A stretch of 11,823 nucleotides of DNA from Bacillota bacterium (GTDB taxonomy: Bacteria > Bacillota > DSM-12270 > Thermacetogeniales > Thermacetogeniaceae): positions 1-11,823 of the forward strand of contig DAOURU010000012.1 in NCBI GenBank assembly GCA_030627585.1. The letters run 5' to 3'. Under the pieces are notes generated by a model, which ran no database searches, was not told where the DNA came from, and saw nothing but the letters and a program-made list of their open reading frames with translations. Of the stretch, positions 6,019 to 11,823 are shown one piece after another (position 1 is the first letter of the stretch; every line of letters begins with the position of its first letter). A program made the position numbers and the translations under genes.

Positions 6019-7334
6019 GCTGCCGGAAGAGATCAGGTATTACAATTGCGAGGGTAAAACGAGGCACGATCGGGGACTCCCTGAATATTCGGGCTGGGGA
6101 CCGTTTACTTACAGTAAACGGTATTGTCCCGCGTGATTTTATTGAATACAGGTACTTAATCACCGGAGAAAAGATTGAACTCAGCATTTGTCAGCGGGAT
6201 GGAAGAAAGAAACAATTCTGGATAAATAAAGGTTATGATACCGATTTAGGTCTGGTCTTTGCAACCGATTGCTTCGATGGAATTCACCGGTGCCGGAATA
6301 AATGCATTTTTTGCTTTGTGGATCAACTACCTCCGGGACTGCGGCCCTCCCTCTACGAAAAAGATGATGATTACCGGCTCTCTTTTCTGCACGGAAACTT
6401 TATTACCTTAACCAATCTTACTCAACATGATGTTCGCCGCATTCTTGCTTTTCACTTAAGTCCTCTTTATCTTTCAGTTCACAGCACAGATCAGGTCCTG
6501 CGGGGGAAAATGTTGGGGCGCAAAGAACCCGTCCCTCTTTTAGAACAATTGGCTACCCTTGCCCGGGGCGGGATTACGATGCACGTTCAAATTGTCCTTT
6601 GTCCCGGCATCAATGACGGCGAAGCCCTCAAAAGAACAATCTGGGATCTTGCACAATTCTGGCCCCAAGTCAATTCAATCGGAATTGTGCCTGTTGGCCT
6701 GACTAAATTCCGGCAGAAACTCCCCTTTTTGCGAGCCTTTACGAAACCGGAATGCAGGAAATTAATTAGGCGGTTTGCGCCGGTACAGGAATTGTTCAGG
6801 CGACAGGTGGGGTCATCCTTTGTTTACCTTGCAGATGAGTTTTACCTGCGGGCAAATCTTCCTTTTCCTCCGGCTCCTTTCTATGATGACTTTCCCCAAC
6901 TGGAAAATGGAATCGGACTTACCCGCCTTTTTTATCAGGAATTTATTGGTTTCTTACCTCTTCTTCCCGGGCGTCTGCGTCGCCCGCGCCGCTTTTTCAT
7001 TGCTACCGGCCTTGCGGGGGCGAGGGCATTAAAGCCTGTAGTTGCAAGGCTCAACCTGATCGAAAATTTGGATTTAAAACTGGTACCGATTCCTAATATT
7101 TTTTTTGGCCCCCGGATCGATGTAACAGGATTGCTGACCGGAAAAGATCTCTTGTGGAAATTAAGAGGTTTTGCAGGGGAGGAAGTTTTGTTGCCTCGCA
7201 TCTTGTTGCGCCGCGAAGATTCTTATTTATTAGATGGCAGCACCTTAGCACAAGTTGGCTCCAAGCTGGGGTGCAAATTTAGTGTAGTTAAACCAACGGC
7301 ACGCGCCTTGGTCGAAGCGGTTTTGAAGTTTTAA
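6015..7334 (+). CDS. DUF512 family radical-SAM protein with N-terminal PDZ-like domain
   Basis: A 439-residue protein of unknown substrate. Residues 8-60 resemble a PDZ-like domain (VKRGTIGDSLNIRAGDRLLTVNG in the 14-36 region). A radical-SAM-type cluster motif CRNKCIFC lies at 93-100 (Cys93, Cys97, Cys100, spacing CxxxCxxC), followed by FVDQLPPGLR, and should bind a 4Fe-4S cluster with S-adenosylmethionine. The C-terminal half carries the DUF512 domain, with the conserved YLADEFYL stretch roughly two-thirds along. These proteins sit directly before der in many Clostridia. The start is ATG 6015: a TAG just upstream at 6009 closes the frame, and no closer alternative start gives a complete PDZ domain. 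Ribosome-site spacing is poor, and a small leader frame may couple translation. It heads the gene set driven by the promoter at 5954-5982. Confidence 0.87.
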   Translation: MSCRKRSGITIARVKRGTIGDSLNIRAGDRLLTVNGIVPRDFIEYRYLITGEKIELSICQRDGRKKQFWINKGYDTDLGLVFATDCFDGIHRCRNKCIFCFVDQLPPGLRPSLYEKDDDYRLSFLHGNFITLTNLTQHDVRRILAFHLSPLYLSVHSTDQVLRGKMLGRKEPVPLLEQLATLARGGITMHVQIVLCPGINDGEALKRTIWDLAQFWPQVNSIGIVPVGLTKFRQKLPFLRAFTKPECRKLIRRFAPVQELFRRQVGSSFVYLADEFYLRANLPFPPAPFYDDFPQLENGIGLTRLFYQEFIGFLPLLPGRLRRPRRFFIATGLAGARALKPVVARLNLIENLDLKLVPIPNIFFGPRIDVTGLLTGKDLLWKLRGFAGEEVLLPRILLRREDSYLLDGSTLAQVGSKLGCKFSVVKPTARALVEAVLKF

Positions 7335-7376
7335 ATTAGAGGAACATTATTATGACTGGCAACAGGTGGAGAGAAA

Positions 7377-8690
7377 ATGAGAAAACCGGTTGTAGCCATC
7401 GTAGGTCGTCCCAATGTGGGAAAATCAACCTTGTTTAATCGTCTGACCGGAGGCAGGACAGCGATTGTCGCCGATTTTCCGGGAGTAACGCGAGATCGTC
7501 TCTACCGGGATGTAGAATGGAACCGGCGCATTTTTACCCTGGTCGATACCGGGGGCCTCTTTTTGGAGGATCCCGAATTTCGCGACCAGGTCCAGGCGCA
7601 GGTTGAAAAGGCAATCGAAGAGGCTGATTTAATAGTCTTTGTTGTTGATGCCCGGGTTGGGTCCACCGCCCAGGAGGAAGAAATTGCACGGGCGCTCCGA
7701 AGGGCGCGAAAGGAGGTGATCCTGGTCGCGAATAAGGTCGATCACTTTAAAAATCGCCAGATTGTGTATGATTTTTTAAGCCTGGGGATGGGTGAACCTG
7801 TTCCTGTTTCGGCCCTGCACGGTCTTAATATTGATGAACTCCTGGACCGGATTGGCGCGGCCCTTCCCCAGGATTTTCCGGATGTGGCGGAAGGTCAGGG
7901 CGTCCGGGTTGCAGTTGTGGGAAGACCAAATGTGGGAAAATCCTCTTTAGTCAATACACTCATAAAGGAAGATCGGATTATTGTCAGTGAGGTGCCAGGG
8001 ACAACACGGGATGCAATCGACACTTTTTTGAAAAAGGATGACAAAACCTATATTTTCGTAGACACATCCGGAATTCGCAAGCGAGGCCGCGTTAAGGCGG
8101 GCGTAGAGCGTTATGGCGTGGCTCGTTCCTTAAAGGCGGTCAACCGGGCTGATGTGGCACTTCTTGTTTTGGATGCAACGCAGGGTGTGGTAGAACAGGA
8201 TAAAAAGATTGGTGGGTATCTTCAAGAAGCCGGGAAGGGCCTGATCATCATAATTAATAAATGGGATTTAATCAAACGAGACGGAGGCAAGATGAAAGAG
8301 TATGAGCTTTTGATCCGTTCAGAACTTGATTTTCTCTCTTATGCTCCCATTCTTTACGTTTCTGCCCTCACAGGTAAGGGCGTAAACCGGATTTTAAAAC
8401 TTGTCGATGATATCGCAGCAGAACAAGAAAAACGAATTAGCACCGGCAACCTTAACGGTTGGCTCAATGAGTCAATTTATCTCAACCCCCCTCCGTCTCC
8501 GAAAGGGCAAGAACTAAAATTTTACTATATCGTCCAAACCGGGATAAAACCTCCTGTTTTTGTTTTTTTCGTAAACAACCCTGCACTCGTCCACTTTTCC
8601 TACAAGCGATACCTGGAGCACCAACTTAGAAAATCTTATGGTTTTGAAGGAACTCCAATTCGGTTGGCTTTTCGTGTCCGGCGTAAATGA
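7377..8690 (+). CDS. der: Ribosome-biogenesis GTPase Der (EngA)
   Basis: A 437-residue cytoplasmic GTPase needed for maturation of the 50S ribosomal subunit. It shows the unique double-GTPase layout. The first domain has GRPNVGKST (10-18), a TRD switch (38-40), DTGG (57-60) and NKVD (119-122). The second has GRPNVGKSS (182-190), GTTRD (208-212), DTSGIRKRG (229-237) and NKWD (294-297). A KH-like C-terminal domain of about 85 residues follows, ending in a basic tail RLAFRVRRK. All GTP-binding motifs are intact and length is typical. ATG 7377 follows GGTGGAGAG (7366-7374 region). There is a 42-base gap after the DUF512 gene without a terminator, and plsY follows after 24 bases, which indicates one transcription unit. 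Confidence 0.97.
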   Translation: MRKPVVAIVGRPNVGKSTLFNRLTGGRTAIVADFPGVTRDRLYRDVEWNRRIFTLVDTGGLFLEDPEFRDQVQAQVEKAIEEADLIVFVVDARVGSTAQEEEIARALRRARKEVILVANKVDHFKNRQIVYDFLSLGMGEPVPVSALHGLNIDELLDRIGAALPQDFPDVAEGQGVRVAVVGRPNVGKSSLVNTLIKEDRIIVSEVPGTTRDAIDTFLKKDDKTYIFVDTSGIRKRGRVKAGVERYGVARSLKAVNRADVALLVLDATQGVVEQDKKIGGYLQEAGKGLIIIINKWDLIKRDGGKMKEYELLIRSELDFLSYAPILYVSALTGKGVNRILKLVDDIAAEQEKRISTGNLNGWLNESIYLNPPPSPKGQELKFYYIVQTGIKPPVFVFFVNNPALVHFSYKRYLEHQLRKSYGFEGTPIRLAFRVRRK

Positions 8691-8714
8691 TAAAAAGCCA
8701 AGGGAGGGGGCAAG

Positions 8715-9296
8715 TTGAAATTCTTGGGGCTGCTTTTGGGAAGTTATTTGATGGGAGCGCTCCCCTTTGGTTACCTTTTTGGAAAGCTGAGGGGTATTGA
8801 TCTGCGCGCGCATGGGAGCGGCAACATCGGCACCACCAATGCGTTTCGAGTCTTGGGACAAAAAGCGGGGATCATCGTCTTTTTATGTGATCTCGCGAAG
8901 GGTCTCATTCCGGCGCTCTTAGGAAAAATTTTCTTGGGTCCGGGTTGGGGTGCGGCAGCAGGACTGCTTGCAGTGATTGGTCACAACTGGTCAGTTTTTC
9001 TTCGTTTCCGTGGCGGCCGGGGAGTTGCAACGGCTGCCGGAGCAGTGCTTGCCCTTATGCCGAAAGTCATCTTGCTGGCTTTCGGGATCTGGGTGGTTGT
9101 TGTCTTTCTCTTGGGATATATTTCCCTGGGGTCAATTATTGCTTCCCTGTCTGTTCCTGTCATTGCCCTTATTTTCCGGGAACCCTGGATTTACTTTTTA
9201 TTCATCGTTCCTGCTCTCATCTTTATCGTTTTCAAACACCTCCCTAATATCCGTCGTTTACGGCGGGGTACCGAACGCCGCATTCGTTTTTGGTGA
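8715..9296 (+). CDS. plsY: Acyl-phosphate:glycerol-3-phosphate acyltransferase PlsY
   Basis: A 193-residue integral membrane enzyme that transfers an acyl group from acyl-phosphate to glycerol-3-phosphate, giving lysophosphatidic acid, the first committed step of phospholipid synthesis in most Gram-positive bacteria. Motif 1, GSGNIGTTN, lies at 34-42; motif 2, GHNWSVFLRFRGGRGVAT, at 89-106 (Arg where many relatives have GGKGVAT); motif 3, HLPNIRRLRRGTE, at 175-187. Several transmembrane helices separate these. The start is TTG 8715, seated after the very strong AAGGGAGGGGG (8699-8709 region). The downstream gene gpsA makes its substrate, glycerol-3-phosphate, and starts 13 bases after this stop. 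Confidence 0.96.
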   Translation: MKFLGLLLGSYLMGALPFGYLFGKLRGIDLRAHGSGNIGTTNAFRVLGQKAGIIVFLCDLAKGLIPALLGKIFLGPGWGAAAGLLAVIGHNWSVFLRFRGGRGVATAAGAVLALMPKVILLAFGIWVVVVFLLGYISLGSIIASLSVPVIALIFREPWIYFLFIVPALIFIVFKHLPNIRRLRRGTERRIRFW

Positions 9297-9309
9297 AGGA
9301 GGAAGAGTT

Positions 9310-10347
9310 TTGGGGAAAAAAATTGCGATCCTCGGGGCCGGAAGCTGGGGTACAGCCCTTGCTATTCATCTCGCTGCCAAGGGTGAAAAGATCAAGCTCT
9401 GGGTGCGGTCTTCTGAAAATGCCCGGCAGCTTTCAGAAACTCGAGAAAATAAAAAATATTTACCTGGAGTTTTGCTCTCACCTTGCATTGAAATTAGTTC
9501 CGACCTTGGCCTGGCGCTTAAAGATGCGGAAATTATTGTTCTTGCAGTTCCTTCCCGAAGCATCAGGGAAGTGACAGGACGGATCCGACCCTTGATCCGG
9601 CCCGGTTGTTATCTGGTTAATACCGCAAAGGGCTTGGAAAATAAAAGTTGCCTCCGTCTTTCCGAGGTAATTTCTCAAGAATTACCTGAATTTGCCGAAC
9701 GGCTCGCGGTGCTTTCGGGGCCAAGTCATGCTGAGGAGGTATGCCGGGGGATGCCTACCGCGGTGGTGGTTGCGGCGCGAAGTCAGAAAATTGCCGAATT
9801 CATACAAGATGTTTTTATGACTTCAAGCTTTCGTGTTTATACGAATTCCGACGTAGTAGGGGTAGAGCTTGGGGGAGCTTTAAAAAATATCATTGCGCTT
9901 GGTACAGGGATCGCTGAAGGTTTAGGATTTGGGGACAATACCAGGGCGGCTTTAATAACACGCGGGTTGACAGAAATTGCCTGCTTGGGTGTAGTGCTGG
10001 GCGCCAATCCTTTAACATTTCTCGGGCTGGCGGGGGTTGGAGATTTAGTTGTGACAGCGACGAGCATGCACAGTAGAAACAGGAGGGCGGGTATTTTTTT
10101 GGGCCAGGGTTTAGCCCTTAAAGAAGTTCTCCAAAAAGTGGGGATGGTAGTAGAGGGAATAGAAACTACCAGCGCTGCACGTAAACTCTCTTTTCGTTAC
10201 GGAATTGAAATGCCGATAACAGAACAAATATATCAGGTTCTTTTTTCTAAATTACCACCCCAAACCGCTGTTTCCAACTTAATGTTGAGATCCAGGCGCC
10301 ATGAGGTGAAAGATATATTTTTGAACTGTCTCGGTTGGGGAAAATAA
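9310..10347 (+). CDS. gpsA: Glycerol-3-phosphate dehydrogenase (NAD(P)+) GpsA
   Basis: A 345-residue cytoplasmic enzyme that reduces dihydroxyacetone phosphate to sn-glycerol-3-phosphate, supplying PlsY. The dinucleotide-binding loop GAGSWGTALA is at 9-18, NTAKGLE with Lys107 at 104-110, SGPSHAEEV at 136-144, the catalytic-lysine segment GALKNIIALGTGI at 189-201 (Lys192), GDNTRAALITRGLTE at 208-222 and the HSRNRRAG stretch at 254-261. Length is standard. The reading frame extends well upstream through plsY, but TTG 9310 is the right start: AGGAGGA (9298-9304) precedes it and the protein then begins MGKKIAILGAGSWG, as in the family. It is the last gene before a terminator at 10420-10449. Confidence 0.97.
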   Translation: MGKKIAILGAGSWGTALAIHLAAKGEKIKLWVRSSENARQLSETRENKKYLPGVLLSPCIEISSDLGLALKDAEIIVLAVPSRSIREVTGRIRPLIRPGCYLVNTAKGLENKSCLRLSEVISQELPEFAERLAVLSGPSHAEEVCRGMPTAVVVAARSQKIAEFIQDVFMTSSFRVYTNSDVVGVELGGALKNIIALGTGIAEGLGFGDNTRAALITRGLTEIACLGVVLGANPLTFLGLAGVGDLVVTATSMHSRNRRAGIFLGQGLALKEVLQKVGMVVEGIETTSAARKLSFRYGIEMPITEQIYQVLFSKLPPQTAVSNLMLRSRRHEVKDIFLNCLGWGK

Positions 10348-10419
10348 AGAATTTTTTTAATCTGAGCGAGACATTTCTTTTCCTTTGGGACGGGGAATGA
10401 ATGAAAGGGTAGCTTGCTT

Positions 10420-10449
10420 TTCGGCTTGGACTTAGAAGCCGAATTTTTT
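10420..10449 (+). terminator. Intrinsic terminator after gpsA
   Basis: TTCGGCTT (10420-10427) and AAGCCGAA (10436-10443) form a perfect 8-bp stem with an 8-base loop, followed by six T (10444-10449). It lies 72 bases after gpsA and ends the housekeeping transcript, so spoIVA must have its own promoter further on. The 72 bases between hold nothing I recognise. Confidence 0.88.
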
Positions 10450-10637
10450 ACTCCGAAAATGTTGTTTTTTGGTAATACCGGTTCACAACTTTCATATACA
10501 TAGTACCGGTAGAAAATTCCCTTGAAATCGCAATGAGCCCGGAGCACTTCCTTCCGTAAAAGTGGAGTGCAAAAACGACGATGGAATGAATAAAGAGGGA
10601 TTGTACCGCATAAAAAGAAGTAGGGAGGGGGTTACCC
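10450..10637 (+). promoter_or_regulatory. spoIVA upstream region with candidate mother-cell promoter
   Basis: About 190 bases between the gpsA terminator and spoIVA. A possible sigma-E-like pair is GTAATA (10472-10477) and CATATACA (10493-10500), 15 bases apart; spoIVA is sigma-E dependent in Bacillus subtilis, which is the main reason to look here. The palindrome ACCGGT appears twice, as TACCGGT at 10476-10482 and 10504-10510, bracketing the proposed -10. Further on, GCACTTC (10544-10550) and GGAGTGC (10564-10570) can form a 7-bp hairpin with no T run. TAGGGAGGGG (10621-10630) is the ribosome site of spoIVA. No gene is visible. Confidence 0.35.
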
Positions 10638-11823
10638 ATGGAGAGTATTAATATTTTCCGTGACATTGCAGAACGGACTGGGGGAGACGTTTACCTGGGG
10701 ATCGTGGGGCCTGTTCGGACTGGAAAATCCACTTTTATCAAACGTTTTATGGAACTCTTAGTGCTGCCGAACATTATTAATCCCCATGATCGGGAAAGAG
10801 CAAAAGACGAACTGCCCCAAAGCGGCGCCGGAAGAACGATCATGACTGTAGAGCCAAAGTTTATTCCGAAAGATGCAGTTGAAATTTCTATTAAAAACGG
10901 CCTGAAAATGAAAACGAGAATGGTTGATTGTGTAGGGTATACGGTTGAAGGGGCTTTAGGCTACGAAGAAGAGAGCGGTCCCCGCATGGTCATGACTCCG
11001 TGGTTTGAAGAGGCAATTCCTTTTCAAGATGCTGCGGAAATCGGAACAAGGAAGGTAATAACTGATCATTCGACAATCGGAATAGTTATTTTAACTGATG
11101 GTACGATTACGGAAATACCGCGCGAAAACTACTTGGAGGCGGAGCAAAGAGTTATCGGAGAATTAAAAGAGCTGGGCAAGCCTTTTATTGTGATCCTTAA
11201 CTCTCTTTACCCCGAAGCCTTAGAAACGACCGAACTTGTAAGAAGTCTGGAGGAGCAATACGATGTTCCTGTGCTTCCTCTGAACTGCTCAGAAATGAGT
11301 CAGGATGATATTTTAAATATTTTGCAAGAGGCACTCTACGAATTCCCCGTTCAAGAGGTCAACGTTAACTTGCCCCGGTGGATTGAAGAACTGGAAGAAG
11401 CTCACTGGCTGCGTTTGGACTTCGAACATGCCATCCAGCAGGCGATCCAAAGCGTTAACAGGCTTCGGGATATTGACAAAGCCGTAGAACAAATACGAGA
11501 AAATGAGTTTGTGGCAAGAGCCGAACTTGAGGATGTAAACCTGGGAACAGGGGTTGCCGTGGTTGACGTAAAATCCCAGGAGGGGCTCTTTTATGAGGTG
11601 CTTAAGGAGGTAAGCGGGCTTTCGATATCCGGGGATCATGACATTCTTCGGTTAATGCGAGACCTGAGCAAGGCTAACTATGAGTTTGAAAAAGTAGCTC
11701 CGGCGCTGGAAGAAGTGCGTGAAGTCGGATACGGAGTCGTTGCGCCGCATCTTGATGAGATGGTTCTCGAAGAGCCGGAGTTGATCCGTCAGGGTAGCCG
11801 TTTCGGGGTGCGTTTGAAAGCCA
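10638..11823 (+). CDS. spoIVA: Stage IV sporulation protein A (coat basement-layer ATPase), 3' end outside the window
   Basis: The first 395 residues of SpoIVA (full family length about 490), open to the window edge. SpoIVA is made in the mother cell and polymerises with ATP hydrolysis on the forespore surface as the base on which the coat is built; it also influences cortex formation. The Walker A motif GPVRTGKS is at 24-31, GRTIMTVEPKF at 65-75 and the Walker B-type segment MVDCVGYTVEGALGY at 95-109 with Asp97. The ERAKDELPQSGAG stretch (53-65) is typical. Residue 70 is Thr, but residue 71 is Val where, from memory, Bacillus has a second sensor Thr. The ATG at 10638 follows a strong TAGGGAGGGG seven bases away. 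It is separated from gpsA by a terminator. Confidence 0.95.
   Translation, partial: MESINIFRDIAERTGGDVYLGIVGPVRTGKSTFIKRFMELLVLPNIINPHDRERAKDELPQSGAGRTIMTVEPKFIPKDAVEISIKNGLKMKTRMVDCVGYTVEGALGYEEESGPRMVMTPWFEEAIPFQDAAEIGTRKVITDHSTIGIVILTDGTITEIPRENYLEAEQRVIGELKELGKPFIVILNSLYPEALETTELVRSLEEQYDVPVLPLNCSEMSQDDILNILQEALYEFPVQEVNVNLPRWIEELEEAHWLRLDFEHAIQQAIQSVNRLRDIDKAVEQIRENEFVARAELEDVNLGTGVAVVDVKSQEGLFYEVLKEVSGLSISGDHDILRLMRDLSKANYEFEKVAPALEEVREVGYGVVAPHLDEMVLEEPELIRQGSRFGVRLKA

Noticed and set aside
5954..6136. 60-codon frame starting at TTG 5954 with a strong ribosome site
   Set aside because: Most of it overlaps the PDZ-like N-terminus of DUF512 in another frame and its translation resembles no protein. 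Kept only as a translation-start oddity in the findings.
6935..7201. Antisense open frame inside the DUF512 gene
   Set aside because: Arginine-rich shadow of a conserved coding region, with no ribosome site.
8977..9309. Upstream extension of gpsA through plsY
   Set aside because: It overlaps a well-conserved PlsY in another frame, and GpsA proteins begin at the dinucleotide-binding loop. TTG 9310 has a strong ribosome site.
10544..10570. Hairpin in the spoIVA leader as a terminator
   Set aside because: A 7-bp stem with a 13-base loop and no T run on either strand side; at most a leader structure.
1..11823. Mobile elements, CRISPR arrays, tRNA or rRNA genes
   Set aside because: No transposase, integrase, terminal inverted repeats, regularly spaced repeats or recognisable structural RNA sequences were seen on either strand.

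Overview
The window reads as a chromosomal segment of an endospore-forming Gram-positive anaerobe of the Clostridia/Peptococcales type (Moorella- or Desulfotomaculum-like). This is inferred from sporulation genes (a YhcN/YlaJ-type lipoprotein, a SpoIIP-type hydrolase, YIEGIA and its small partner, SpoIVA) next to housekeeping genes (der, plsY, gpsA), from strong Shine-Dalgarno sites with many GTG/TTG starts, and from moderate GC content. All convincing genes are on the + strand. I see no tRNA, rRNA, mobile element, phage gene or CRISPR array.

Layout. (1) 1-978: the tail of an unidentified gene, a small FmdB-type zinc-ribbon protein, and MobA of molybdenum cofactor maturation. (2) 979-1236: a non-coding stretch with nested and competing inverted repeats, closed by a clear intrinsic terminator. 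(3) 1237-1775: a sporulation lipoprotein with its own perfect terminator. (4) 1776-3740: an AT-rich region with short direct repeats, then a DUF1614 membrane protein overlapping by one base with a SpoIIP-type peptidoglycan hydrolase. (5) 3741-5961: YIEGIA, the 63-residue YIEGIA capping subunit and a DUF3189 protein that looks like an internal tandem duplication, all tightly spaced. (6) 5954-10449: a near-consensus sigma-A promoter lies across the end of the DUF3189 gene and leads into a DUF512 radical-SAM protein, Der, PlsY and GpsA, ending in a terminator. (7) 10450-11823: a leader of about 190 bases and the first 395 codons of spoIVA, cut by the window edge.

How the genes may work together. 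Der (50S ribosome maturation), PlsY and GpsA (the first steps of phospholipid synthesis) are growth genes and appear to have their own vegetative promoter. The lipoprotein, DUF1614-SpoIIP pair, YIEGIA group and SpoIVA belong to endospore formation: membrane migration during engulfment, spore envelope assembly and the coat basement layer. The least understood part is 1864-5961, with four proteins of unknown biochemical role (DUF1614, YIEGIA, its capping subunit, DUF3189) around a septal-wall hydrolase. I recognise these families, so nothing here is a wholly new system. The most notable points are the duplicated DUF3189 protein, the structured non-coding region after mobA, and the promoter/leader arrangement before the DUF512 gene.
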